Shown here: one piece after another, positions 33,791 through 47,059 of the stretch
How positions within the stretch are numbered: position 1 is the first letter of the stretch
How the letters are laid out: the number at the start of each line of letters is the position of its first letter
Assembly (NCBI GenBank): GCA_030220185.1
Contig: JASPKZ010003432.1
Coordinates: 1,612,001-1,676,000, forward strand
Source: Diploptera punctata
Taxonomy: Eukaryota > Arthropoda > Insecta > Blattodea > Blaberidae
Direction of reading: 5' to 3'
DNA: 64,000 bases
The notes under the pieces: generated by a model
The model's database searches: none
The model's input: the letters and a program-made list of their open reading frames with translations, nothing else
What the model was told of the DNA's origin: nothing
Position numbers and translations under genes: made by a program

Positions 33791-34166
33791 GATCAAACAT
33801 TTGTAATGACTTGGGGAAAATAATGAAATTATATTATATAAATAAACATATTTTTTAATTTCATTATCAAGTCAATATTGTGTTTAATTAAATTTTAGAT
33901 CGTATTTAATTACTATTTTAATATATTTCGTAATTTCATTATTAGCTCTATATTATATTGACTTGTTATGTGTTATTAATTTTATTATGTTGATTTATAA
34001 TTGTTAATACCTTTATTTAATACTGTGATGAATTTGTAATGTTTACGTTATGTGGAAATTGAACTAGTACAGTTCACCAACTCTTTACTACACGCAATGT
34101 TCGTTAACACAAAAACTAAAATCTTGCGTGTGGTGATTCACTTCAACGTGGGCTATATTAAGAATA

Positions 34167-34190
34167 TATATATATATATATATATATATA
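34167..34190. repeat. (TA)n microsatellite
   Basis: Short TA tract. Confidence 0.93.
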
Positions 34191-34375
34191 CGATCCTGAA
34201 GCAGTAATTACAAATTCTTCACCATTAAAAAAAAAGATGTCGCTTACTTAAAACCCTTTCACGGCACGTCACTATAATTAGAATCCTTTCAATTTACATA
34301 AAACAACTACACACCTCATACTGACAACTTTTTTTTTCAGAAAGAAAATTGAATGTCGCGCTGCCAATAAATAAT

Positions 34376-35135
34376 TTATCATAAGTAATGCCACGAGTGA
34401 TTTCCAAATTATCGATAAATTCACGACTCACGAAGTGAGGAGTGAATTTATCTAGAGAATTTGGAAATCAAGAGTGGCATTTGTTAGGACTATTTAACGA
34501 ATAAAATTAAGCTGTCTACTCACAAATCATTATTTAACTATAGATATTTTAAAATATTTATATATTTAATGTAAACGGCGATGTTTGAAAACAAATGAGA
34601 AACGATTGTTACGCTTCATCTGCTTCTTTTGTTTATCACTGCAACCAGATCATACTACTTATTGCCAAAGGAACGCAATATTGTAAGAATGCTCTCTAGT
34701 GGAGAAAAAATGAAACACATCAAACTGTATATTAATTCATTTCTGATGTCGTATGATGTAAATATGACAATTATATTTTTCTGCATTATTACCTGGGGAA
34801 AAATACATTTAAGAAAGTGCAAACAGTGGTTTCTTTTTTTTGGTGGTATAATGAATTGCTACAAATATTTTTATATTAACTCCTACAAGCGCTATGTATT
34901 GACATCCATGCACTTATATATACAATCTGGTAGCCGTATTTCTCACAGGCTCAGTCACTGCAAAATAATGGTCAGACCTGTTCAGAATATTAAAAGGAGG
35001 AGCTTTCTTTAATATGGTAAATTTAACATTGATAAATATTTGGTGAAACACGACTGTGATTGGCTGTAAAACAGAAATCATTGAAACGTGATTGGTCATT
35101 GACTCCCATTTGGGGCATGAGTTAAATAGTCACGG
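34376..35135. mobile_element. Repeat R2, copy 1 (about 0.75 kb, non-autonomous DNA transposon?)
   Basis: Matches 52029-52778 along almost its whole length. The left part folds on itself: GATTTCCAAATTATCGATAA against TTATCTAGAGAATTTGGAAATC. GACTATTTAAC near 34489 is mirrored by GTTAAATAGTC near 35121. The open frame at 34629-35012 is low-complexity and not conserved as an ORF in copy 2. Confidence 0.72.
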
Positions 35136-35629
35136 AATTATTGATTTTTGTTTTTTTTAATAAGATGTGCTCAATGTAATATTTCAATTAAAACAAAATT
35201 ATTTATCCTTTTCCGACGTCGTAAATCATTAAAAGTACGATTGTAATAAATTACCCAAATATATCACGGCAAATATTTTTTTAATATGACATTTTAAATG
35301 GCAGCCTGAAATGAGCATCGTAATAGTAAACCGGATCTCTTATTTAGGCACATGCAATGTTATTTATTTAAATAAAGGTAAGAAATTCAACATAGTATAA
35401 AATAAAATATTATATTACAATATACGGATATAAGACTTTTACGTATTCGTTGAAAAATTAAACTCTCGTTTGTCGACTCGGGCATAAATATTTCAACTCA
35501 TATGTAAAACAATTCCTTCCATCTTTGTATCTTTATTACGGTATCATTTGTGCCTGACGAAGCGAAAGGGAAGATATCACTATCTTATTTTTATCAAGTA
35601 AATTAAAACATTATTATTAATAATGATGA
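35136..35629. other. No recognised feature
   Basis: AT-rich intronic sequence. Confidence 0.35.
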
Positions 35630-35631
35630 TG

Positions 35632-35672
<41 letters not shown>
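35630..35672. repeat. (ATT)n microsatellite
   Basis: About 14 ATT units. Confidence 0.95.
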
Positions 35673-35673
<1 letters not shown>

Positions 35674-35817
35674 ATTGAAATAATGATTTAAACAACAAAT
35701 ATCCTATGTACGCAATATTACCAAATTTGTTGAAACAACTAAAAATTAAAATTAAAAAGAAAGTTACACAGGCCTAGATCTGCAAGCTTTTTTTATCTAC
35801 CTACTAATCCATCAATG

Positions 35818-35819
<2 letters not shown>

Positions 35820-35862
<43 letters not shown>
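35820..35862. repeat. (AT)n microsatellite
   Basis: About 42 bp of AT. Confidence 0.95.
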
Positions 35863-35864
<2 letters not shown>

Positions 35865-36262
35865 TCAGGGATTTTGCAATTGAAGCAGCTTTCCCGTTTT
35901 CATTCTACATCCTTCTCAATCAAGGACATTATCTTAATCGTGAAGTCTCCTTGATGAAATGATTTATTTGACCTTTTGGAACCATTATATTCTTAGTCTT
36001 CCTCTATCCTACCTCGTTCGATTTGTAACCATTGAAATATATATTTTAATCCATCGTTGTTGTTGCATCCTTATTAGATGTCCAAACCATATTTACTCCC
36101 TATTTTCAATTGTATTCACCACACACTTCTCATGCTAAAAAGTGTTCTAAATCCGTTCAAGAAGACAGTGAGCTTAACCTTCAAGTTAAATACTTTATAA
36201 TATCATTCTGAGTTTCATGATTTTAATGTTTCTACTTTTTTCATCAATCTGTGATGATAATA

Positions 36263-36267
<5 letters not shown>

Positions 36268-36322
<55 letters not shown>

Positions 36323-36672
36323 CCGCTGTGGTCTCGAGGTAGCGTGCTGCCTTGTCACGCAGCGGGCCCGGGTTCGATCCCCGGTCGGGGCAGTTTTTCT
36401 GGGTGAATTTCTTTTATCGGGGTTTTTCCTCACCTGTAAGACAAATGTCAGGAAAACTTTAAGGCCCAAACGGTCCCCGAAATCATGTGGCCATCATCCT
36501 TATCATTATCGTCCTTACCATTATCATTATCATCATCATCCTTCACAGGTGTGGAAAGCAACGGGAAGCTACCACACCTACACAATTCCCTAGTAAAGCT
36601 GCAAGAATAGCATGAAAATGCTATGTTTGCAGTGAAGGACCTGCCTTCGGGCAGAATTACTATGGATGGATA
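36268..36672 (+). repeat. (TA)n tract followed by SINE family A
   Basis: TA repeats 36268-36314 run straight into the SINE head CCACCGCTGTGGTCTCGAGG. B box GGGTTCGATCCCCGGTCGGG. The end GCAGAATTACTATGGATGGA is followed by TATATATAT, so the SINE sits inside a TA tract. Confidence 0.92.
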
Positions 36673-37560
<888 letters not shown>

Positions 37561-38584
37561 ATTGACATTTATGTAGTTCATTATTTAGTAAACTCTTAGC
37601 ATTGTATTCAAAGTATAGGAGATAGGTCTACATATTTGTATGATATGAGTTATTGTATTTGTTAATGAGTATAGAGAATTGATTCACATAGACTAATGAC
37701 TGAACGCTCTGAAGGAGAAAATATGATGTAATCTTTATGTAAGTTAGTGCTTGTAGAATAATTTCAAACAAATGATTAAAGTAAATACATATAAGCTCTT
37801 CTGCACGAATGACTAGAGCAGGTTTTCTTTCCCATCACACAAAGATGATAGACTCTATGCATGAAGAAGTTTAAAGCCTGTACTAAGACATTTTGATCCT
37901 TTGAAATAAGTTTTCCTTACAGATAAGTTGTTTAGGCGCACTGTTTGAGAGACAACAGGTAGGCTGGGCTTATTTACTCGGGTGAACTTTACCAGAAATC
38001 CGCTTTCGTATAAAAAATTCAACCCGCTTTTCTCACTGTATAAAATGTTGCCTTAACAAAATGCACTGTTATAGCAATATTATTAACTTAGAGCACTGAT
38101 GAACTGAGGTTACCATGCTCACTTCATCTTTCGAGCTTATCTAGTCAAAGTCTGGTCTGGATCGATTTTTTCAAGGATTAAAATTCTGAGTATGGCTTCC
38201 TTTGGAAGTGAAGTAAAGTCGTGGGTCTCTGGAAAAATGGTTTAAAATCTTATACAGGCCTATGTACAGAGATAATACTATACAAGCGGTTAGAAAGTGC
38301 CAGGCAGACTGAATGGAAGGACCACAGACATAAACAGATAGGCCAGAAGAGACGTAATTATCTCTTTGCTCTAGGGAGCGAACACATGTTTCTCTGCTCT
38401 CGTAGGCGAATGGCGTAATGTATTGGAGCAACAGAAGGGGACAAGAAGACAGTGGCGGTTACTAGAATTGATCAGAAGCAGTGCGAATTAATTTTAATTT
38501 TAACATGTAATATAAAAAAGTAATAATTATTATTATTTTCTCTTTAGATCTAAAATTATACAATCTTATAGTATACATTTTCAA
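37561..38584. other. No recognised feature
   Basis: Includes a GC-richer patch at 38170-38420 with overlapping frames on both strands, but no domain or splice evidence. Confidence 0.35.
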
Positions 38585-38935
38585 AATTATATATGGAGGT
38601 GAATGGAGAAGACTGCATAACAATGAACTACATGGTCTTTATAGGAAGCCAGATATAATAAGATCGGTTAAGTCTCGTAGACTGCGATGGGCAGGACATG
38701 TTGCACGTATGGGGAATGAAAGACTTGCATGGAAGCTATTTGTAGGAATGCCAGAGGGAAAAGTCCAGTTGGTAGACCAAGAATGAGGTGGGAGAATAAC
38801 ATTAACTATGATTTGAGGGAAGTAGATTATACAGGGAATGATTGGAAAGCATTAGCTCAAGATAGGGATGTATGGAGAGCTTATATCCGCGCGGCCATGA
38901 ACCTACGGGTTCGATAGTGCCAGTGAGTAAGTAAG
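38585..38935 (+). mobile_element. LINE-B 3' end with best preserved coding tail
   Basis: Frames give LYRKPDIIRSVKSRRLRWAG, HVARMGNERLAWKLFVGMPE, GKSPVGRPRMRWENNINYDL and DVWRAYIRAAMNLRVR, then the terminal GGTTCGATAGTGCCAGTGAG. This is the C-terminal tail of a jockey/R1-like RT polyprotein. One frameshift lies near 38730. Confidence 0.78.
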
Positions 38936-38939
38936 TAAA

Positions 38940-38942
38940 TAA

Positions 38943-38976
<34 letters not shown>
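38940..38976. repeat. (TA)n microsatellite
   Basis: TA tract following the LINE-B end. Confidence 0.95.
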
Positions 38977-38981
<5 letters not shown>

Positions 38982-38999
38982 TATGTATACAGTCATAAT

Positions 39000-39550
39000 A
39001 CTAACTCTCTGGCACTATTGAAACCGTAGATTAATTCAGCCCATGAGTATCAAAACAGACATGTCCACTTAACGTGCATTTATAAATGAGCTCAAGAGTA
39101 TATTTATGTTAACATTTTTTATAGTTATACCAAGTGTGTATTAAAGTAAATAAAATATTTGTTCTATTTAAACTAGTAACTTTTATATAGAATACATTTT
39201 CAGTTTTCTGGATATGTGACGGTGGATATGGCCCATTTTAATACTAAAGGTTCAATTCACCTCCCTCAAATCATGGTTAATACAATTCTTCCATCTCATT
39301 CTGGTCTATCTGCTGGCTAGACACTTTATCTCTGGCTTTCCTACAAGAAGTTTTCATCTATCTCTTTCAATTGCTATTCCTGTCATATGTCATGTCCATA
39401 GAAGTCTATGAGACTTAACTGATATTATTACATCTAGTTTCCTATAAATATGTGTAACTTACTATTATGAAGCCTTCTCCATTCACCTGCCTGTTCCTCT
39501 CTTTTTTTGTCAAAAGTTGTAAGAAATTCGTAATATTTTTTCTTCACTTA
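39000..39550 (-). mobile_element. LINE-B 3' end, with internal insertion or divergence
   Basis: The family end is at 39000-39025 (CTCTGGCACTATTGAAACCG) and the coding-tail part at 39245-39550 (CTGGCTTTCCTACAAGAAGT, TCCTATAAATATG). About 220 bp of unrelated AT-rich sequence lies between. Confidence 0.62.
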
Positions 39551-39889
39551 AAGCAAGAGACGATATTTCTAATCCTTATAATATGACTAGACTTGTCATA
39601 TAGGCCTAATAGATTTATAAAATAATAATAATAACATTATTATTATTATTCCTGGATCCAAAAACTTACCAAATGTAAGGAGGACAATTACCGTAGGAGA
39701 AAGAAAAATATTTCATTAGTTCTGTCGAAAATGTATTAAATATATTTCCATTACGTTAATTTTACAAGCTAGGAATTATATGGTCTTACTGATTTAAATC
39801 ACTTTAATGAAAATATTGTTTATTAAATTAATTTTTGGGCTTAATAGTTTTATAACTAAAGCGTAACAATAAAATATAAAGACTTATAT

Positions 39890-39891
<2 letters not shown>

Positions 39892-39977
<86 letters not shown>

Positions 39978-39982
39978 GTAAC
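39892..39982. repeat. (AAT)n microsatellite
   Basis: About 90 bp of AAT with one phase slip. Confidence 0.95.
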
Positions 39983-40414
39983 AATAATAATAATGCAATT
40001 AAAATTAAAGTGACTGATTACAAATTAAACACTTTCCAGCATTTTGTTCTGTTATAAAATATATTTTCTCCTATGAAGAGTTGATGTGCTCTCATCCATG
40101 GCACCTGACTCATTATACTGAACAATAGTCCTATTATATTGTGTTGTCAAGGGAGGGAAGGTATAAAATGACGTCAACACTTCCCCTCAAGTAGGAAGTC
40201 ACTGCACCGTTATTTTATTATGAATCTTAATTTTTTAGTATATTTCCTGTTCATTTCCGTTCATCTAAAACAGTTTTTTTTCAATTTCCAAATAAAATAA
40301 ATTTGCTTGAGAAAGTTATCCATATAAAAAAAAGTACTCTGACAGCCTTAATAATTAAAATACAAAATACATTATGGCAAACAAATAAATGATATATTAA
40401 TATAAAATTGAATA

Positions 40415-40635
40415 TAACTAACTCATTGGCCCTATCGATACCTGAGGTTCGTGGTCAGCGGACATAAGCTCTCCATACATCTTTATTCTGAATTAATATT
40501 TTCTAATCATCTCCTCTGCATTCAACTCCTTCAAATAATGATTAATGTTAATCTCTCACCTCATTATTGGCCTACGTACTGAACGATTTCCCTCTGGTTT
40601 TCCTACAAGAAGTTTCCATGTCCCTTAAATATAAA
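40415..40635 (-). mobile_element. LINE-B 3' end, short copy
   Basis: ACTAACTCATTGGCCCTATC, CATAAGCTCTCCATACATCT and TTTTCCTACAAGAAGTTTCC match 7635-8010. Confidence 0.7.
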
Positions 40636-40740
40636 ATTAAATAAGTTCATTAGTACTTGTAAGATATCATCGTTCTTAACTCGGTTACAATTTTAAAATA
40701 AATATGGCAGGCCCATTAAGTAAACATTGAATGAATTAAT

Positions 40741-41153
40741 TCTTCTTCTTGTATCTTGTAAGTCCATTTTTCCCTTACCAAAGATTTGGGCGCTCTCTCC
40801 CTACAGGGAAGAATTTGAACCACACTAATCTAGTTACACTTGTTTTCGTATAGATGTCATTTGAGTGGTCCGTGGTCAGCGTTCCGCCTCATACTGACAT
40901 CTAGGATACCAAGGTAGTACTAGGACGGGAAAATTCGGTAAATTTTGCTTAGAGGCCTTTTCATTCAGGCTTACGGATCTTTTACGAGCATGGAAATCTT
41001 CAGACTCGGGACCCACGGTTTAAAGTCCCTCCCGGAGGACTTGCCCCTTGGATTTTTCCATCCTAAAAAAAATCCATCGACCCCGGCCCGGTTTGAACCC
41101 GTGACCCTCTGGACCAGAGGCAAGGAGCATAACCACTAGTCTACCGCGATCGA
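40741..41153 (-). repeat. SINE family C, full-length copy
   Basis: Pairs with 10591-10992 throughout. tRNA-like head at 41100-41153 with B box GGGTTCAAACCGGGCC. Confidence 0.8.
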
Positions 41154-41159
41154 TTAATA

Positions 41160-42340
41160 CACAAAATAGAGGACAATGGTACCTTGCTGATATTAATTTT
41201 ATACTTTTTTACACACATTAAATTTTATGTTGTGAATCACGAAATTTTTATCGTTTTAACAATATATAATTCAAAACGTGTTTAAACGAAAACAAAACTC
41301 CCTATGAACTTCCGTCCCGATCCCTGCTTCACTAGTTCCATTGCCACGAGTTAGGATATTGACATTCTATTTCTCTAAGTCTATGGGTGGGACTGCGAAG
41401 AATAAATATTCCAGAGAGAAAACTTGTTCAAACACTACGAATACTTATTTTTTATACATTGTGTATTGCATTCCTTTGTTTCGACATTGGAATCGATTAA
41501 ATGCTTATTCACGCTAAAGACAAGGAGACCCAAAGACACAACTGAACTTACAATAACTTGGGCAAATCTTAGCAGTATTACGATCATTTTTGAACAATAA
41601 CAAAGCCAGACTGTCAACTTGATGAGATGAACGGATTGCTTGAGGCTGAAGACCGTCATTACAAGTTCAACATAAGAAGAGATGAGATTGTCATGCACAA
41701 ATGAATGGGGTGCGAGACCAAGTGAAAACTGCCTAAAGATCTGACACTAACACACAGAGAGAAAATTTTGCTTGTTTGACGATCCTAGAGGAAAATGGGT
41801 TTTCCAGTCTTGTGAAGAGGATGAGAAGGGAAGTGGGAAGAGACACGAAGCTGACGTTCTCAGTGCCCGGAAGGGATTTCGTGGTGGTAAGGACCGTTCG
41901 TGCTATATTACCGAGTACAACCACCAACCAGCATTCACGGTAATTATGAGAAATAACCCCTTTCACCAGCCCGACATGTATAAAGTGATTGGCATCGTTA
42001 TATTAGGGCGACAACTTGTAAGAAAGACATCATTTGCATCCTGTTGCATTTTAACTGCGGTAAACCACATGTGCATTTCATGGATTGTTAAACAAACAAG
42101 TGATTGAAGTTATTTAATAATGTAGGGAGAGCGCTAAAAATTGTGATAATAAATTATGTACAAACCTTCTCATGCAATGTAACCTATTAAAATTTCGAAC
42201 TGTTGAAGAAACGACCTTAGATTCAAAATTGATTCCCTAATCAGCAAAGAACGGACATAGGTAAATTTACCTTACAAATAAAGCTATTATGATATACTTT
42301 CTTGGAGTGATCTTTCTTTGAGGGTTATTTTTCACTGCTT
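41160..42340. other. No recognised feature
   Basis: Contains overlapping open frames on both strands (41435-41698, 41772-42107) that match nothing I recognise and lack clear exon boundaries. Confidence 0.35.
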
Positions 42341-42344
42341 AAAT

Positions 42345-42346
<2 letters not shown>

Positions 42347-42412
<66 letters not shown>
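42347..42412. repeat. (AAT)n microsatellite
   Basis: About 22 AAT units. Confidence 0.95.
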
Positions 42413-42413
<1 letters not shown>

Positions 42414-42439
42414 TTTTTTTTATTATTCCGGCTTTTACA

Positions 42440-42795
42440 ATGAATAGGCCTATACATTTTTCCGGTACCCATGTTCACAGTTAACTACACATTTGTTTCA
42501 ACACATTTTTCCATTCCTGTCTGTTTATCCATATATCTTCTTCTATTTCCCATTCCCTCTTAGCTTCATTGATTCCCTTCTTTTTCCTTCCCTGTGGTTC
42601 CCAATCCATGATTATCTTCGGTAGTCTTCCTTCTTCCATTCTTCTAATGTGTCCGTACCAATCTAATTGTTTCTTCTTTATAAAATCTAATATTGAATAT
42701 TGTACCTGAATTTTTTCTTTTATATATGAATTTCTGATTTTATCCTTCCTGGATATTCTTGCAGCACGTCTCCAGTAGTCCATTTCAGTGGCGAG

Positions 42796-42837
<42 letters not shown>

Positions 42838-43012
42838 CCATTTGTGCATTTAAAGCCCACACATCAGCTCCATAGGTAATAATGCTTCTGATTATTGTAT
42901 TAAAAATAGTTTTTTTTTGTTTATTTGAAGATATGTTTGTCCCATACTATTCCATTTAGGGCAGATATAGCATACTTTCCTATATTGATCCTGTTTCTTA
43001 TCTCTGTTTCTT
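42440..43012 (-). pseudogene. LINE RT C-terminal part interrupted by a poly(T) run
   Basis: On the minus strand: QDQYRKVCYICPKWN-like start (KYAISALNGIVWDKHIF in the adjacent frame), SIITYGADVWALNAQM, a run of about 39 T (A on the minus strand) at 42800-42838. Then LLATEMDYWRRAARISRKDK, LDFIKKKQLDWYGHIRRMEE and PQGRKKKGINEAKREW. TYGADVWxL followed by E-D-WRR and WYGHVRRM is the usual LINE tail. Related to 49579-49945 (EMDVFRRSAGKSRMDRIRN). Confidence 0.78.
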
Positions 43013-43014
<2 letters not shown>

Positions 43015-43081
<67 letters not shown>

Positions 43082-43446
43082 TAATATGTATTATTATTAT
43101 TATTATTATTATCCACCGCTGTGGTCTCGAGGTAGCGTGCTGCCTTGTCACGCAGCGGGCCCGGGTTCGATCCCCGGTCGGGACAGTTTTTCTGGGTGAG
43201 CTTTTTATCAGGGGTTTTCCTCCCCTGTAAGACAAATGTCAGGAAAACTTTAAGGCCCAAACGGTCCCCGAAATCATATGGTCATCATCCTTATCATTAT
43301 CATCATCATAATCATCATTCTTCACCGGTGTGGAAAACGAGAAGCTACCACACCTACAATTTCCTACTAAAGCTGCAAAGCATAGCATGAAAATGCTATG
43401 ATTGCAGTGAAGTACCTGCCCTCGGGCAGAATTACTATGGATGGAT
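43015..43446 (+). repeat. SINE family A within (AAT)n/(ATT)n repeats
   Basis: (AAT)n 43015-43080 and (ATT)n to 43110 precede the SINE head CCACCGCTGTGGTCTCGAGG. B box GGGTTCGATCCCCGGTCGGG; the end CAGAATTACTATGGATGGAT runs directly into (ATT)n 43446-43471. Confidence 0.92.
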
Positions 43447-43499
43447 TATTATTATTATTATTATTATTATTTGTTTTAACTAATATACTTAAGGGCTTA

Positions 43500-43640
43500 T
43501 GGCCTTGTATTATTATAGACATGAAGGCCGAAGAAATGTAGGAAGACTTAAACCACGTTGGAAGGACTACCTGTAGCATATTGTGCAGCGGGAAGCGGAA
43601 CGGGCCAATACGCCCATACCTTGATGATGATGATGATGAC
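43500..43640 (+). mobile_element. RTE-like LINE extreme 3' end
   Basis: GGAAGACTTAAACCACGTTG and AGCGGAACGGGCCAATACGC, then TTGATGATGATGATGATGA, parallel the ends at 27900-28025 and 3740-3802. Confidence 0.7.
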
Positions 43641-44235
43641 TTTTAACCTTATCTACCTACTCAAACAGGTTAGATAAATTTGGTCTACATTAATTTATCT
43701 CATACTTAATTCACAAATTTAATTAAAATAAATGATTGCTTAAACTACATAGGTAGACCAATGATAATAGTACAAAGATGAAATTATGATATACGTAATA
43801 TGGTTAAATTCTCATACCTACTTATTGTAACTGGAGTAATTTATTTATCATATTGTGTAATTTAATGTACTTTTAATGTAATTATTGCATTTTAAAGCAT
43901 TTTGAGTGTATTTCATTGTAAACCACTGTCACTGGCTACATCCAGTTACAATTAGAGTGAAAAATAAATAAATATATACAGGTATTACTGTAGTGCGTCC
44001 TGAAAATCATTCCGTAATAGAGAAACGGCAGTATAAGATAACGATTATAGTTTTTTATGGCTAGAAAATTATAACTTATTGATTTTATGGACAAACGGAT
44101 CGACCACGTTGTCTCATTGAATTGTAGGTTCATGGAAATGGGGAGAGAGGTGGCACGATAACCTATGTTTTGTTTTTATATACGTAGCACAAAGTAGAGG
44201 TCTACAGCTGGTATTTAATAAACTGCTATTACTAC
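43641..44235. other. No recognised feature
   Basis: AT-rich intronic sequence. Confidence 0.35.
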
Positions 44236-44739
<504 letters not shown>

Positions 44740-44740
<1 letters not shown>

Positions 44741-45305
44741 GAGTAGGTTAGTAATAATATTAGCAGTAATAAACACTAAATATCATAAAAAAATATTTTT
44801 TTCATATATTGGATACCAGATGCCCCTGTAGCTTCGGAACATTATTTTACAAGCCAATTAAATTTGTTCAGGATTTTTCCACTAAATAAAAATATATTTT
44901 TAGCACCATTTGCCGCTATTTTACTCTTAATAGTTACGTCGTGTTTCCGTTTCGTGAAGGACCCATATCTCACACTATGTTACACACTTTTGCTTGATAT
45001 TACTAAACCACATCAGTACTATAATTATAGTATTTGCAGAGACAATAACGAAATAAAAAAAATTGAGTGCAAGTAGCTAATCACTCAAATGATATAGCAT
45101 AACTATTATATTATATTATTAACAATAATTCAATGATGACGGGATATTGTACGTGAAGGGACTTCCCACACGAGTATGTTTTTGCTGCAAATTATACATT
45201 TTTTTACGAAGTTGTAATATCTGTCATACATGGTACACTTCATGCCATATAAATACATAAAAATAATATAAAAATAAAATTAACTCTAGAAGAAACTCCA
45301 AAGGC
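44740..45305. other. No recognised feature
   Basis: AT-rich sequence; the small open frame at 44864-45076 has no recognisable similarity. Confidence 0.35.
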
Positions 45306-45309
45306 GTGA

Positions 45310-45620
45310 TAGACCAAGAAGGTCATTCGTCTATCAGCCGCCAGCTGGTCTCACATTCACATGTGTCATTTACAGGGTAGACGATCAACCAACCATTTTA
45401 GGGGTTACACGTGGTCAGGATTTCGGGTCCCTCAGCCTTATAGCTGGTTTTCTCAACGTGGAGCCTTTACTTATTTTAGCTATCCAAATTTCTCATGATG
45501 CTGGGTGAGCATCCGCATCATTCTGGCATAAATTCCATGATAACATTTCTTATTTTGATAGACACTCGAACCAGTGCATGTACCGAAGCTCTGTACCAAG
45601 GCATGATGTGTTAGACGCTT
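45310..45620 (-). repeat. Diverged SINE, probably family D
   Basis: The reverse complement shares with 1640-1975 the order CATGGAATTTATGCCAGAAT, ATGCTGGGTGAGC, GGAT-poor linker, then CCAGCTGGCGGC. The head is eroded. Confidence 0.45.
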
Positions 45621-45782
45621 GGCCAAGGTTCGGGAGTCTAAAATACATACTCCTCCCGAATAAATAAGTAAATAAATAGCTACTACTATTGTTATAGTAG
45701 CCACTAGAGGGCAATGAGACCGAGTTCCCGCTACCTCTCATGGAACAGAATATATATATAAGAAAATAAATCTTTGTGCTAC

Positions 45783-45848
45783 GAGCCTGGGTAGCGTAAG
45801 TGGTATCAATTCAGAGGTCCTAGGTTCAAATCCCGGTTCAGGCGTTTA
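45783..45848 (+). repeat. tRNA-like segment (SINE head or tRNA pseudogene)
   Basis: GCCTG...CAGGC can pair as part of an acceptor stem. GGGTAGCGTAAGTGGTATC resembles an A box and AGGTTCAAATCCCGG a B box. The stems are imperfect, so a functional tRNA is unlikely. Confidence 0.4.
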
Positions 45849-46635
45849 CTTTTCTTTTCATGTCATATTAGGCCTACATAGCTTAATATCAAAATTTAAT
45901 TATAACATCAAAACATATATATATATTTTTTTTTTCGATCATTGTCATTGTCATATTCGGTGTCTACTAGATAGGATTGGTGAAGATTTGTATTTTTTTT
46001 TTCAAAAATATTTTCTTGAGAATGGCCTCAATAGTTTCATTCCTTTGGAATTTTTCAAAAGTTAAAAAAAAATGCTGCATAATATTTAGTTTCGATGAAA
46101 GTTAAAAAGCCATAATGTTATCAACATCTACCTCAGTTCAGTTAACATTGATACAAATTTTAAAGGAAATAATAACAAACAACTTTAAATTAATGTGAAC
46201 CTCCCTCTCCCCTCACAGATTACGTTACACGTATGAAATGTGTACTAATTAGTTTTGAATCTGCATTTTAAAAACTGGAATTCAATGTTTCGTTAACAGT
46301 CATTAGACTCACGCGTAACTGTTTTCAATTATTCTTTCATTATTTAGCAATCAGAGGTTGGGACCACTTAATTTCAATCTATAACAACCAATGCCATTAA
46401 TATTTACTCGAATAATGAGATAAATTATTTTTAGTTATTTATTTTACTAGCTTTATTATTTTGTTTAAACTTTTAGTGAGGAAATACTAAAAACCAACAC
46501 ACACATTCAATTAAGTAACATTAAGAAAATGGGATTGGAAGTAAATTTCAATAAAACTAAATATTATATTATAGCCACGTAGAAATTAATTATTAAATGG
46601 GAGTAGAAAGTTAAAAACAAATGAGGGAAATCTTG
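45849..46635. other. No recognised feature
   Basis: AT-rich sequence without element signatures. Confidence 0.35.
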
Positions 46636-46639
46636 AACG

Positions 46640-47010
46640 GAATTCAAATACCTTGGAATAAACAGGAGAAAACTACATAACAATGAGCTACATGACCTTT
46701 ATTGGAAGCCAGATGTAACAAGAACAGTGTTGGACAGGCTATATGTATATGGCACGAATTGGGAATGAAAGAGAAACGTGAAAACTCCTTGTAGGAGAAC
46801 CAGAGGAAGGCACCAATAGGTATGCTAAGAATTAGGTGGAAAAAATAACATCAGCCCTGAAATTACTATAGGCCTACAGTATAGGGCCTACAGTATATGA
46901 ATAGAATGTATTGGCTAAGGATAGTAATTTATAGAGAGCTTATGAGCGCGCAGCCATGAACCTACGGGTTCGATAATGCCAGTGAGTTACTTATTTAGTT
47001 AGGAACAGAT
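46640..47010 (+). mobile_element. LINE-B 3' end
   Basis: ACAACAATGAGCTACATGAC-like and CCTTTATTGGAAGCCAGATG start, then GGGAATGAAAGAGAAACGTG. Ends GAACCTACGGGTTCGATAAT. Parallels 38585-38935. Confidence 0.7.
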
Positions 47011-47059
47011 AGGAATGAAGGAGAAAGAAATTATAGGTTATCATAGGCTCAACTTTAAA

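Noticed and set aside
34629..35012. 127-codon ORF in repeat R2
   Set aside because: The frame is destroyed in the second copy at 52029 and the sequence is low-complexity, so no coding selection is evident.
41435..42107. Overlapping host-like ORFs on both strands
   Set aside because: No domain, splice or codon signal beyond open frame; lengths are near chance for this composition.
42892..43260. ORFs rich in Asn or Ile, and similar ones at 44114-44377 and 50347-50634
   Set aside because: Read-through of (AAT)n/(ATT)n arrays into SINE-A; not genes.
45783..45848. Functional tRNA gene
   Set aside because: T-stem and acceptor stem do not pair fully and no plausible anticodon arm is clear; more likely a SINE head.
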